DNA from: Bhargavaea cecembensis
GTDB taxonomy: Bacteria; Bacillota; Bacilli; Bacillales_A; Planococcaceae
Direction of reading: 5' to 3'
NCBI RefSeq assembly: GCF_001619585.1
Contig: NZ_LQNT01000009.1
Location: forward strand, 434,001-498,000
Length of the DNA stretch: 64,000 nt
This document shows, in pieces, positions 43,883-52,179 of the stretch. The notes beneath the pieces are model-generated. The model worked only from the letters and a program-made list of their open reading frames with translations, was not told the origin of the DNA and ran no database searches. The position numbers and the translations under genes are program-made. Position 1 is the stretch's first letter, and the number at the start of each line of letters is the position of its first letter.

Positions 43883-45082
43883 TCATTCTTTGAACAACGT
43901 GTCCGGGACGGTCGTGGGTGTATCCCCCCGCAGCTTCCTGACGAACCTGCCTAGCCGCTCCATTCCCTTTTCCAATTGCTCCCTGCTGGCGGCATAGGAT
44001 ATTCGGACATGGCCCTCCCCGTACATGGTGAACGCACTTCCGTGAACGACTGCCACTCCTTCCTCTTCGAGCGCCCTGATTGCAAATTCTTTTGATGTAA
44101 TCGGGAATTCTTCGATGGAAGGGAATGCATAAAATGCGCCGGTCGGGCGAACGATCGATAAATTCATCTCTTTCAGTGCCTCCAATAGGAATGCCCTTCT
44201 CTTGATGTAGGCCCGGTTCATCTTTTCCGGTGCATCAGTGGTTCCTGTATACGCCTCAATCGCCGCGTATTGTGATGGGGTCGGCGCACAGATGGCGTTG
44301 TATGCATGTACCTTCACGATATGCTTCATGACCGCTGCCGGCCCGAACAGTACCCCAATCCGCCACCCCGTCATGGAATGGGACTTCGAGAGGCCGTGGA
44401 TCAGGAACAGCCGGTCGCGGAGCGCCGGGTAGGCACCAAATGACTGATGCGGTGCGTCGAACGTATTCTCGGAATAGATGTCGTCGGACAGGATATAGAC
44501 CTGGTGGCGGGCGAGCACCTCAGCCAGACGGTCCATCTGGTCTTTCGGGATTGCGACGCCGGTCGGATTGGACGGATTATTGAAGATGACCACCTTCGTC
44601 TTGGGCGTGATCAGCTTTTCAAGGGCATCTGCATCCGGGATAAAACGGGTACGCCGGGTATCCTGATAGACCGGGATTGCCCCTGCCAGCCTGATCAGCG
44701 GCTCGTAGCCCGCATAGATCGGCACCGGTATGATCGCCTCATCCCCCGGTTCGAGAATGGTCCGGAGCACCGCATCCATCGACCCGCTCCCGCCTGCAGT
44801 AATCACCGTCTCGGTCGCCGGATCATAGCGGAAACCGTACTTTTTTCCGTAGTACGCGGCAGCAGCCTCCCTCAGCTCCTGCAGCCCGGCATTCATCGAA
44901 TACCCCGTCATCCGCTGCCCGATCGCCTGCCGTGCCGCTTCCTTTACGTCGTCCGGCGGCGGAAAATCCGGCTGACCCACCGTCAGATTCACCGCCCCCG
45001 GATGCGCAGGCAGCCTGTTGGACATCTGCCGGATCCCTGACAGCGGTGTCCCCTCCACCAGCGGATTGATCCTAAGCGCCAT
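43883..45082 (-). CDS. PLP-dependent class I aminotransferase (PatA-like)
   Basis: About 399 residues of fold type I. The PLP lysine is in HGLSKSHSMTGWRIG, nucleotide-like phosphate binding is in TAGGSGSMDAVL, and the Asn-Pro motif is in IFNNPSNPTGVAIP. The closest recognisable group is Bacillus PatA, the N-acetyl-LL-diaminopimelate aminotransferase of lysine and peptidoglycan precursor synthesis. Broader aminotransferase specificity cannot be excluded. The ATG at 45082 follows GGAAAGGGTG. No lysine-pathway neighbour is present. Confidence 0.88.
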   Translation of the reverse strand: MALRINPLVEGTPLSGIRQMSNRLPAHPGAVNLTVGQPDFPPPDDVKEAARQAIGQRMTGYSMNAGLQELREAAAAYYGKKYGFRYDPATETVITAGGSGSMDAVLRTILEPGDEAIIPVPIYAGYEPLIRLAGAIPVYQDTRRTRFIPDADALEKLITPKTKVVIFNNPSNPTGVAIPKDQMDRLAEVLARHQVYILSDDIYSENTFDAPHQSFGAYPALRDRLFLIHGLSKSHSMTGWRIGVLFGPAAVMKHIVKVHAYNAICAPTPSQYAAIEAYTGTTDAPEKMNRAYIKRRAFLLEALKEMNLSIVRPTGAFYAFPSIEEFPITSKEFAIRALEEEGVAVVHGSAFTMYGEGHVRISYAASREQLEKGMERLGRFVRKLRGDTPTTVPDTLFKE

Positions 45083-45477
45083 TGTGATCACCCTTTCCTT
45101 ATGTCAGTTTATGTGCGGGAAGTAGGAGTATGAAGTGGAGAAACTTTGCCAAATTAGAGATTGATTATGTTCCTCTCTTTTCCGCTTCATATCATAATCC
45201 ATAATCCGACGCCTGCTGGCTCTACTTGCAGTCATCCGCTCGAGTTGATGAAATCTCCTGGGACGAAACTTGAGGGAATAGATTAACTACAACTTCTATT
45301 CCGCAGGTGGGGGAAGCATAAAAAAGCGCTCGGCATTGTTTTCCTAACCATAGGACAAACAACTTCCGAGCGCAATAACTTTTTTGAATATTCAATATGA
45401 ATAAATTTCGGGGTCTAGCCATAAAGCAACCTTTCAACCCCACCTCATCAACTTAACGTTCTCACCCCGCACCGGCA
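45083..45477. other. Long intergenic region without a credible gene
   Basis: 395 bases between the aminotransferase and EamA genes. It contains a long hairpin (45326-45373) and a possible 73-codon minus-strand frame without a ribosome site or recognisable protein. It may contain remains of a mobile or repetitive element, but no transposase fragment was identified. Confidence 0.6.
45320..45382 (-). terminator. Long imperfect hairpin flanked by A- and T-runs
   Basis: Outer arms GCGCTCGG/CCGAGCGC (45326-45333 with 45366-45373) enclose a second paired region (TTGTTT with AAACAA, CCTA with TAGG). T-rich tracts occur on both strands. It may end transcription from the EamA gene, but its size is unusual. 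Confidence 0.55.
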
Positions 45478-46398
45478 TCAACGTTCCGCAGTCCCCGCTC
45501 CCTTCCCGGTGCGCCGCTTCCTCCACAGATCTTCCGCCGCTCCGGATCCGAAGAGGACACCGGTGACAATCAGGATGAGGCCGAGCAGGTGGCGGAGGGT
45601 AAGGACTTCGCCGAGGAACATGGCGGAGCCGAGAAGTGCGACAAGGGTGTTCAGGTTCATGAAGATGGCCGCTTTGGTCGGTCCGGCCTGACCGACGGAG
45701 TAGTTGTAGAGCATATGGCTGATGGCGGTGCCGAACAGTGCGCTGAGGCCGAAAATCAGCCAGAATGTCGGCGGGACTTCACCGAACGCGGCAATTTCAC
45801 CCGGTTCAGCGAACAGGCCGATGACGAACAGTGTAGAGCCTCCGATCAGGAGCATGTAGGCGGTCAGCAGCCTTGGGTCGAGTGTAGCAGCTGCTTTCGC
45901 GACAATCAGGAAGCTGAGCACCTGGACGGCAATGGACAGGAAGATGAAGATATCCCCCTGTGAGATGTCCGACAGCCCGCCACCTGCCAGGACGACGGAG
46001 CTGACTCCGATGAGGCCGAGCAGGACACCGAGCCACTGCAGTTTTGACGGGAACATCCGGATCAGCAGTGAGGAGAATACCGCGGTCAGAAACGGTCCTG
46101 TTCCGAGGATGAGCGCGGCGTTTGTGCCGGAGGTCATCGTCAGACCGGCATTCAAAAAGTAGTGATGGGCAACGACGTTTAGCAACATGCCTGGGATGAT
46201 GTAGATCCATTCCGAACGTCGAGGCAGGCGGATGAGTTTCATGGCGGATAGGATGATGAAAACGGCGATGCCCGCAGAAAATATTCGGAGGGAGGTCATC
46301 GTGACCGGCCCCACAAACTCAAGCAGATACTTCAGCATCGGCAGGTTCAGCCCCCACATGAACATCACGAGCGTCAGCATCAGATAAATCTTCCACAT
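45478..46398 (-). CDS. EamA/DMT-family transporter
   Basis: A 306-residue membrane protein with ten predicted helices in two homologous EamA halves (LTLVMFMWGLNLPMLKYLL at the start; LFGTAISHMLYNYSVGQAGPTKAAIFMNLNTLVALLGSAMFLGE in the second half). Drug/metabolite superfamily members usually export amino acids, nucleosides or drugs; the substrate cannot be told. The C-terminus is short, basic and cytosolic. GGAAAGGAAG precedes the ATG. Confidence 0.9.
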   Translation of the reverse strand: MWKIYLMLTLVMFMWGLNLPMLKYLLEFVGPVTMTSLRIFSAGIAVFIILSAMKLIRLPRRSEWIYIIPGMLLNVVAHHYFLNAGLTMTSGTNAALILGTGPFLTAVFSSLLIRMFPSKLQWLGVLLGLIGVSSVVLAGGGLSDISQGDIFIFLSIAVQVLSFLIVAKAAATLDPRLLTAYMLLIGGSTLFVIGLFAEPGEIAAFGEVPPTFWLIFGLSALFGTAISHMLYNYSVGQAGPTKAAIFMNLNTLVALLGSAMFLGEVLTLRHLLGLILIVTGVLFGSGAAEDLWRKRRTGKGAGTAER

Positions 46399-46477
46399 AG
46401 GCCTGTCTTCCTTTCCTCCGGCTGCAAGGCATGGACTGTCATGGATGTAAGTATATCAGACCCGAAGGATGTCTCCG

Positions 46478-46506
46478 CAAAAAAAAACCTGCCTCGGCGG
46501 CAGGCC
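46478..46506 (-). terminator. Terminator of the exonuclease gene
   Basis: CCTGCC/GGCAGG stem (46488-46493 with 46499-46504) with nine T on the minus strand. Confidence 0.85.
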
Positions 46507-46508
46507 AT

Positions 46509-47126
46509 TCAGCCGATGACGCTGAGGCAGTGCTGATAGAGTTTGGCCGTGACCAGGCAGTCTCCTATGGCATCATGCGCATCGTGTTCCAGTCTCAGGT
46601 ATCGGCTCAGTGTCGTGAGCTTGTGGTCGGGCGTTTCGGTAATGACTTTCCTCGAAAGCTGTACCGTATCGATGACTGTGTATTCCGGGATCGGGATGTC
46701 GTACAGGTCTTCGATGGCATAGAGGAAGCTCATATCAAATGCCGCGTTATGGGCAACGAGAGGAAGGTCGCCGATAAAGTCGATCAGGCCGCCGATGATT
46801 TCATCAACCGTCGGCGCATTCTTGACAGATTCATTCGTGATGCCGGTCAGCTGTGTGATTCTGGGGGGGATATGCCGCTTCGGATTGACGAGCGTCTCGA
46901 ATGTTCCGGTTTTCTCATGTTCCTTATATTTCACTGCACCGATTTGGATGATCCGGTCCGCTCCGGAGCGGAATCCGGTTGTTTCAAAATCCAGGACGAC
47001 ATAGCTGGCGGCTTTCCTCACTGAGGTTTTGTATCGTCTTGGCCGCCTCGGCGGCCGTGCCTGCTTTCGTTGCTTGCGGATCTTTTCTTCAAGCAGAGTC
47101 TCCACTTCCCGCCTCGGGTTCACCAT
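46509..47126 (-). CDS. DEDDh 3'-5' exonuclease (DnaQ/PolC epsilon-like)
   Basis: A 205-residue protein with a basic N-terminus and one exonuclease domain. The ExoI motif is YVVLDFETTGF, ExoII is VAHNAAFDMSFLY, and ExoIII-epsilon is HDAHDAIGDCLVT with the His and Asp of DEDDh. Similar stand-alone proteins act in DNA or RNA repair and proofreading. The ATG follows AAGGCGGTGG. It is a single gene with its own terminator. Confidence 0.92.
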   Translation of the reverse strand: MVNPRREVETLLEEKIRKQRKQARPPRRPRRYKTSVRKAASYVVLDFETTGFRSGADRIIQIGAVKYKEHEKTGTFETLVNPKRHIPPRITQLTGITNESVKNAPTVDEIIGGLIDFIGDLPLVAHNAAFDMSFLYAIEDLYDIPIPEYTVIDTVQLSRKVITETPDHKLTTLSRYLRLEHDAHDAIGDCLVTAKLYQHCLSVIG

Positions 47127-47210
47127 AGGTATCCACCGCCTTCTGTCTAGTATTCTTCTATTTCCGTTTTTTCGATGATGTAATCATATTGTAATATTTA
47201 TTTTCCCGAA

Positions 47211-47240
47211 AAAAAACCGTTCCGGTAAATTTCCCGGAAC
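47211..47240. terminator. Terminator-like hairpin
   Basis: CCGTTCCGG/CCGGAACAG stem with A- and T-runs on both sides, between the exonuclease and DUF421 genes. It is a second terminator about 70 bases beyond that of DUF421. Confidence 0.65.
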
Positions 47241-47307
47241 AGATTTTTTCTTTATCAACCTTTGCCGCGGAGGCGCAGTACTGGCACTTTCAACATTCCA
47301 ATAATAA

Positions 47308-47350
47308 AAAACCTTCGGACCCACCTATCACATTCAGGTCCAAAGGTTCA
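47308..47350 (-). terminator. Terminator of the DUF421 gene
   Basis: AACCTTTGGACC/GGTCCGAAGGTT arms (47309-47320 with 47337-47348) overlap the stop codon and are followed by TTTTTTATT on the minus strand. Confidence 0.75.
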
Positions 47351-48076
47351 TTTTTTCAGTTTAGGCTGTTTCAGTGTGACATCCAGCGTCTTGTCCTCCA
47401 GCAGTTGGGCAAAAAATACTTGGTCTGACCGAGAAACGCCGTGTTTGCTGATTTCTTCAAGGAGCCATTCTTCGCTCAATCCATATAACCGGAGATTTTT
47501 CCGGTTGACCCTTCCGTCCGCGATGATTTCCGAAGGCATGTACTGTGGAGTGCCCCCTCCAGCCTTGACGTCTTTTTTGGTGGCAGGCAACTGCGGTACT
47601 TTCTGCAGGACACTCAGGGCACCGTTTGTTTCCAGTACGGCATACTGAACATCCTTAATGGTAAAAATCCCGGTTTCCCGAAGCATCATGTTCAAGTCAT
47701 CCAGATGCAGCTGCACGGACTTCATCGCCTGTTCGTCAATCCGCCCATCCCTGATCACAATGGTCGGCTGATTGTCGAGAATCATCCTGGTACTGCCCCA
47801 TTTCAGTGTGATGAAACTCAGCAGAACGACAAACAGTACCCAGACCACAAGAGATACGAGCCCATTCCAAAACGGTGTCTCGCTCTCCCCCGCAATGTTG
47901 GCTGCAATTGAACCGATCGTAATCCCCGTGATGTAATGGAAAAACGTCAGCTGACTCATCTGCTTTTTGCCTAGCAGCCGTGTCAGAAGCAACAGTGCCG
48001 CGAACGACACCGATGTCCGGAAGACCATTTCCCAAAAGTGGACTTCACCCCATCCTTCTCCCCATCCATCAAACAT
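47348..48076 (-). CDS. DUF421 (YetF/YcaP-like) membrane protein
   Basis: About 242 residues with three N-terminal membrane helices and a cytosolic or extracellular alpha/beta domain. Family signatures are LLLLTRLLGKKQMSQLTFFHYITGITIGSIAA and MRETGIFTIKDVQYAVLETNGALSVL. Relatives include Bacillus YetF and the sporulation gene yrbG; they are linked to membrane quality in spores or stress, function uncertain. The ATG at 48076 follows AAGGAAAGGG; an upstream ATG is not supported. Confidence 0.9.
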   Translation of the reverse strand: MFDGWGEGWGEVHFWEMVFRTSVSFAALLLLTRLLGKKQMSQLTFFHYITGITIGSIAANIAGESETPFWNGLVSLVVWVLFVVLLSFITLKWGSTRMILDNQPTIVIRDGRIDEQAMKSVQLHLDDLNMMLRETGIFTIKDVQYAVLETNGALSVLQKVPQLPATKKDVKAGGGTPQYMPSEIIADGRVNRKNLRLYGLSEEWLLEEISKHGVSRSDQVFFAQLLEDKTLDVTLKQPKLKK

Positions 48077-48189
48077 AGGACGCACCCTTTCCTTCGTTCT
48101 CCTCCTCCATCCTGCCACTCAAGCTAAATCTTTATTCACAAAAAAACCGCTGCACTGATGTGCAGCGGTCCGTGCGCTAAACCTTCAAA

Positions 48190-48753
48190 TTATAGAGGGT
48201 CGTTGAAACGGTCCCGGCTTGCAGGGTCAACCGTGTCATCCATCCGTGTGCGGTCAGTTGTGGCGGCAGTTTCTCCTACCCGATCACGGTCCATCGTGAA
48301 GTAAGTGTCTTCTACGCTGGCATTGCGGTCAACAAGGACGAGAATCTTTCCTTCGTTAAAGTACGTCTCGTAGCGCTCAGCTTCGTCTTCCGGCACGCCC
48401 ATACCGATCAGCGCACCCGCCAGTCCGCCGACGCCCGCGCCTGCTGCTGCTCCGGTGAGTCCGGCAACGACCGGGCCTGCAGCGACGATCGGCCCGATTC
48501 CCGGAATCGCCAATGCCCCAAGACCTGCAAGCACACCGCCCAGGCCGCCCAGTACGCCGCCGGTCGCAGCGCCGGTCGCGGCGCCTTCTGCAGCCTGTGT
48601 GCCGGTCTCATCCTGGATCGCTTCCACATCGTCATTGTTCTTCGAAATGACAGAAATGTCTTCCGTTGTGTATCCCTGGCGTTTCAGATCCTCGATTGCA
48701 TCAATCGCTTGCTGTTCGTTGTCGTAATAGCCTACTACTCTACGTTCAGTCAT
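48190..48753 (-). CDS. YflT/GSP17M-family general stress protein
   Basis: A 187-residue protein. The N-terminal domain (RRVVGYYDNEQQAIDAIEDLKRQGYTTEDISVISKN) is the general stress protein 17M type. A long Gly/Ala-rich central segment (GAATGGVLGGLGGVLAGLGAL) looks like a pair of membrane or glycine-zipper helices. The C-terminus is hydrophilic. The ATG at 48753 follows AAAGGAGGC. A near-perfect sigma-B promoter precedes it, so it should be strongly induced by stress. Biochemical function unknown. Confidence 0.87.
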   Translation of the reverse strand: MTERRVVGYYDNEQQAIDAIEDLKRQGYTTEDISVISKNNDDVEAIQDETGTQAAEGAATGAATGGVLGGLGGVLAGLGALAIPGIGPIVAAGPVVAGLTGAAAGAGVGGLAGALIGMGVPEDEAERYETYFNEGKILVLVDRNASVEDTYFTMDRDRVGETAATTDRTRMDDTVDPASRDRFNDPL

Positions 48754-48789
48754 GTTTCCTAACGCCTCCTTTATAAGTCTAGTCTGAGA

Positions 48790-48814
48790 ATACCCGCTGA
48801 ACAGTAGGCTAAAC
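48790..48814 (-). promoter_or_regulatory. Near-consensus sigma-B promoter
   Basis: Minus-strand GTTTAG (48809-48814), 13-base spacer, GGGTAT (48790-48795), against the consensus GTTTAA-N12-15-GGGTAT. It is 37 bases before the YflT-like start codon. Confidence 0.85.
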
Positions 48815-48858
48815 ACGGAAGGCCGCCCGCAAATGCGGACGGCCTTCCCAAAAATCGT

Positions 48859-50154
48859 TTATCGGAATAACATAAAACGGAGATAATCCCGCCAGTCATG
48901 GGCTTTCCATTCTTCTCTGGACGGCCACTCAAGCGGCATCGGAAGAATGATGGCAGGCGGCGCAATATATCGGTCATAGATCGGCCCGGTTATCACCAAG
49001 TCACCCTCATACAGGTTATCCGTGATGATGCTCTGACCTTTCCAGTCAAACGGGGTTATGACCGGGACGCTCACCGCATGCCCGTCCCCGTTGATGACTG
49101 TGGCGGTCGCTTCATCCATGTACCTGTCGGTGAGGGCTTCCGCTTTAACGGCGACGGCATCAAACGCCTCCTTGGTGTAGATGACGGCATTGACATTGTT
49201 CGCAAACGGAAGCGTGCTGACGTCTTCATTCGGCACGATCCGCACCTCGTAGTATGCCAGCGGATTGCTGACATCACGCTTTTCGAGCTTGCGGTAAGTA
49301 TCGAGCCACTTTGACTCCGGCGCCTCGACCTCCGAAACCGAATCAACACTGCCTTCGATTGCGGCTTCAAGACCGGGAGCCTGGATATAAGCCCGGTCTC
49401 CCTGCTGAATATCCTGCCACTCTTCGCCGGCCGCATATGTCAGGATCGTCCGCTCCAGTGCGTACACATCCACTGCCAGTTGCTCACCCTGACGATGGAC
49501 ATTGGCCACCGTCCCTTCAACCGGGCTGACCAATGAAGGGGATTCCCCGGTTTGTTCCAGCTGGGCCTCGACAACCGTCAGCTGGCGCCTGATGTCAGAT
49601 AGCTGGTTTTCTACAGCGGTGATTGCATGGGCATAGGCACCTTCCTGCGGAACATCAACAGTGACATCGACGCTCAGATCGACGATCGGGCTGTCGTTGT
49701 CGCCGCTGCTGTTTCCGAACCGTTCATTGGTGTTGGAGTCAGAGCCTGACTGTGCAGAACTGCGTTCCCGTTCCAACTGGCTGAGTGTGGACTCCAGCTC
49801 ACTTTCCTGAGCTTCAAGCGCGCTCTGTTCCGACTGCCAGATCGAGCGCTGGCCTTCCATCCGCCCGGCGTCCAGCTTTGCGATCGGCTGGCCGGCCGTG
49901 ACCGATTCCCCTTCCCTGACAAGCCATTCCTCTACAGTGGCATCACTGTCGACATACGCCGTATAGACCGTATCCGGCACGACCAACGCCTCCTTGGGCA
50001 GTTTCTCTGCGTAGTCTGCGGCGGCCATTCGCTCGGTTTCAGGCGCGTAGACGTACTTTGGAATCAGGCTCTTCTGTCCGTACAGCAATATGAGGTTCGT
50101 TGCAATAAAAGTGGTGACCGCAATCGCCACGGCAATATTCCCAAGCTTATTCAA
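48859..50154 (-). CDS. Membrane-fusion-protein-like (HlyD/RND adaptor) envelope protein
   Basis: About 431 residues. An N-terminal membrane helix is followed by a lipoyl-like half (TVEEWLVREGESVTAGQPIAKLD), a coiled-coil hairpin with a low-complexity S/N/D insertion, and a second lipoyl half (LVSPVEGTVANVHRQGEQLAV), then a beta-barrel region. It resembles YknX-type adaptors of ABC efflux systems. The TTG at 50154 fits GGGGGAGG at 8 bases; it overlaps the upstream membrane gene by 8 bases. No ABC ATPase or permease lies next to it. Confidence 0.82.
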   Translation of the reverse strand: MNKLGNIAVAIAVTTFIATNLILLYGQKSLIPKYVYAPETERMAAADYAEKLPKEALVVPDTVYTAYVDSDATVEEWLVREGESVTAGQPIAKLDAGRMEGQRSIWQSEQSALEAQESELESTLSQLERERSSAQSGSDSNTNERFGNSSGDNDSPIVDLSVDVTVDVPQEGAYAHAITAVENQLSDIRRQLTVVEAQLEQTGESPSLVSPVEGTVANVHRQGEQLAVDVYALERTILTYAAGEEWQDIQQGDRAYIQAPGLEAAIEGSVDSVSEVEAPESKWLDTYRKLEKRDVSNPLAYYEVRIVPNEDVSTLPFANNVNAVIYTKEAFDAVAVKAEALTDRYMDEATATVINGDGHAVSVPVITPFDWKGQSIITDNLYEGDLVITGPIYDRYIAPPAIILPMPLEWPSREEWKAHDWRDYLRFMLFR

Positions 50155-50839
50155 CTGTCGCACCTCCCCCGATTAGCTCAGTGAACAGCTGTTCAGTAGG
50201 AATCATTCCATACAGGCCAACGGCAAGTGCCATCAGCACCTGTATGCCGAGGATGATCCAGAGAAGGCTCCGGCCGGCATTCGGCAGAATCTGGCGGATA
50301 AATCGGAACTGGAACGCCACGACGAGCGCAGTCCCGACACTGAGCTGGTTCAGGAAGTAGATCATGAACGGATAGGTCAGGAATGTCGATGCAAGCGGCC
50401 CGAAAGACAGCGGCGAAACAGGCGTCGCGGCACCGCTCAGCAGAAAGAAGGCAAAGACGACGGCTTTTTCAAACAGCAGGATTGCAGTCACGAACAGCTG
50501 GAGGACGATGAGCTTCCCGTATTCGGCATTTGTCAGCTTATGTAGGATGAACGCGACACCATACAAATGGAACGCCGTATAAAAGACAGACCAGAGAATG
50601 GCGGCTGCGAGCGAGAGGATCCGCCTCAAGGCGAACGTTTCCTCCGCTCCGCTAACGGCGATCGGCGTGAGGGCCCGTGAACCTACCCCCCACATGTCCA
50701 TCAGGGCATACAGGACAACGGCGGATAGGAACAATCCGGCCACACGCCACCGGAAGCCCTTCATCGAGCTCCCATTCATCCGGTCCGTCAGTTCCCGCTG
50801 ATTCAGCAGGAAGCGCCAGAATTTGAATTCAAAGAACAT
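50147..50839 (-). CDS. Five-to-six-helix membrane protein, YknW/Yip1-like
   Basis: A 230-residue membrane protein, the size of Bacillus YknW, which carries a Yip1 domain. Hydrophobic helices include LFLSAVVLYALMDMWG, ILSLAAAILWSVFYTAFHLYG and LQLFVTAILLFEKAVVFAFFLL. The C-terminal helix is SLLWIILGIQVLMALAVGLYG. It overlaps the fusion-protein gene, as yknW precedes yknX, but yknYZ equivalents are absent here. The Yip1 assignment is by size, topology and context, not by clear motif. The ATG follows GAAGGG. Confidence 0.7.
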   Translation of the reverse strand: MFFEFKFWRFLLNQRELTDRMNGSSMKGFRWRVAGLFLSAVVLYALMDMWGVGSRALTPIAVSGAEETFALRRILSLAAAILWSVFYTAFHLYGVAFILHKLTNAEYGKLIVLQLFVTAILLFEKAVVFAFFLLSGAATPVSPLSFGPLASTFLTYPFMIYFLNQLSVGTALVVAFQFRFIRQILPNAGRSLLWIILGIQVLMALAVGLYGMIPTEQLFTELIGGGATVE

Positions 50840-51029
50840 ACACCCATATCCCTTCGAGCCGATAGGTTAATAGTTTCTTCTTAACTTTACCAAATAAAAG
50901 CCGTTTTGTATTCGTTCAAACGACACAGGTCCAGAGGATTATCCAAAAATTGCGGCACCAGGCAGTACTTTTATAAATTGTTTCAAACTATGCACCATTT
51001 CCCCATTCCTGCGGGTTCTGCGCCAAATG

Positions 51030-51066
51030 CCAAGAACCCGCCGTTGTCCTCGAGGCGGGTTCTTTA
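51030..51066. terminator. Terminator of the IDEAL-domain gene
   Basis: AAGAACCCGCC/GGCGGGTTCTT stem (51032-51042 with 51054-51064), just after the stop at 51081. Confidence 0.75.
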
Positions 51067-51080
51067 AAATTCATCTATTT

Positions 51081-51533
51081 TTATAAAGTACCATTCAACT
51101 GTCCGGTCAGGTGGTGGAAGAGGTCCCGGTCTCCTTGTTCTAGTGCGCGATCGATCAGATTCAGCAGGTTCATCCGCTCAAGTTCTTCGATCAGGTTTTC
51201 CGCTTCACCGGGTTCGAGCAGCAGCGGGTCATTTTCCATAATGTCCGCCCCCTGCAGGATTTCTTTAAGATGAGTATGAATGTCTGATATGAGCAGCAAC
51301 TGATAGAGCGGGAGGCGGATGAAGCGGCTGCCTTTCTGGAAAACGAAAATGTCACCAAGGTTTTCGACTTGAAGGTTCTGGAGGTTAATATGGATCTCTT
51401 TCCCCTCCGACGGAATGAAATGAAATAGCTCTTCGCCTTTTTTGATCGTGAAGTACTGATACTCAAATACCAACTTCACTTTCGCCTGTTCCTGCGTAAC
51501 GTAAAATGGCTTCATTCGTTGAATGTGCAGCAT
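51081..51533 (-). CDS. IDEAL-domain protein of unknown function
   Basis: A 150-residue cytosolic protein. The N-terminal 90 residues look mostly beta (VKLVFEYQYFTIKKGEELFHFIPSEGKEIHINLQNLQVE). The last 30 (NLLNLIDRALEQGDRDLFHHLTGQL) fit the short IDEAL motif found in several Bacillota proteins such as YpiB. IDEAL segments are protein-protein contacts, sometimes with ComK. The function of this architecture is not known. The ATG follows GGAGGGAG. Confidence 0.7.
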   Translation of the reverse strand: MLHIQRMKPFYVTQEQAKVKLVFEYQYFTIKKGEELFHFIPSEGKEIHINLQNLQVENLGDIFVFQKGSRFIRLPLYQLLLISDIHTHLKEILQGADIMENDPLLLEPGEAENLIEELERMNLLNLIDRALEQGDRDLFHHLTGQLNGTL

Positions 51534-51603
51534 GGGGCTCCCTCCTTTTCTAAATATTCCGTTATCAACAGTTTACCATAATTATATGAAAGCGCATACA
51601 AAA

Positions 51604-51632
51604 TAATCCGGGCTTGAGGCCCGGTAACTTTT
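51604..51632. terminator. Hairpin between two small genes
   Basis: CCGGGC/GCCCGG stem (51608-51613 with 51619-51624) near T-rich tracts, past the stop at 51633. Confidence 0.6.
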
Positions 51633-52001
51633 TTATTCGCCGGGACTCTTTCTTTCCCGGCCTTTTTTCCGGGGGCGCTGGCTCCCGTCTACAAAAAAGC
51701 CGAAACCGTCTTCCCCGAATTCCATGATATAGGATGACATGAACTCGTTCCCGGTCTCGCGAAAAAGCTGACGATCCTCGGGTGGCTTGTGAAAGACGAT
51801 TACCTGCTCGGCAAAATCCATGCTGACGTTGCTCAGCCTGAATGGACCGTAATTCATTCCGGGAAGCCGGATGTAATCCCCGTCTCCTTCCATGACCACC
51901 TTGTAGCCTGTTTCTCCTCCACCCTTCCTCTCAATCAGCCTCCACTTCCCCGGTCTGATTCCACTCCTTTTCCCCTTCAGCCTGATTTCATACCGCGTCA
52001 T
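51633..52001 (-). CDS. Small basic protein of unknown function
   Basis: A 122-residue protein without membrane segments. It has a basic beginning (TRYEIRLKGKRSGIRPGKWRLIERKGGG), a probably beta-rich middle and a very basic tail (RPRKKGRERKSPGE). No family recognised. The ATG at 52001 is preferred because AAGGGAGTG precedes it. It is divergent from an XRE regulator 178 bases away; the operator-like repeats between them could affect both genes. Confidence 0.65.
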   Translation of the reverse strand: MTRYEIRLKGKRSGIRPGKWRLIERKGGGETGYKVVMEGDGDYIRLPGMNYGPFRLSNVSMDFAEQVIVFHKPPEDRQLFRETGNEFMSSYIMEFGEDGFGFFVDGSQRPRKKGRERKSPGE

Positions 52002-52073
52002 CCTATACACTCCCTTCTGCCTATTTCGTTATTATCATCATATTTACAATATCCGTTAATTTATTGACCTAAA

Positions 52074-52112
52074 TCGACAAAATGATGATTATCAATCAAC
52101 ATTTTGTTGATT
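52074..52112. promoter_or_regulatory. Nested inverted repeats, candidate XRE operator
   Basis: AATCAACA-TTT-TGTTGATT (52094-52112) is a perfect 8-bp inverted repeat. A larger pair TCGACAAAATG/CATTTTGTTGA (52074-52084 with 52100-52110) overlaps it. The location between divergent genes suggests binding of the adjacent XRE regulator. Confidence 0.6.
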
Positions 52113-52179
52113 ATGCCGGGCGCTTCCTTTCCAACCGTTAATTTGGGTCCATGAACGTCCCAAAAGGGGGTATGGGATC

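Noticed and set aside
45222-45443. 73-codon minus-strand frame in the gene-free region
   Set aside because: No ribosome site and no protein-like pattern; it runs through the long hairpin.
45083-45477. Insertion sequence remnant
   Set aside because: An inverted repeat is present but no transposase fragment or target duplication could be seen.
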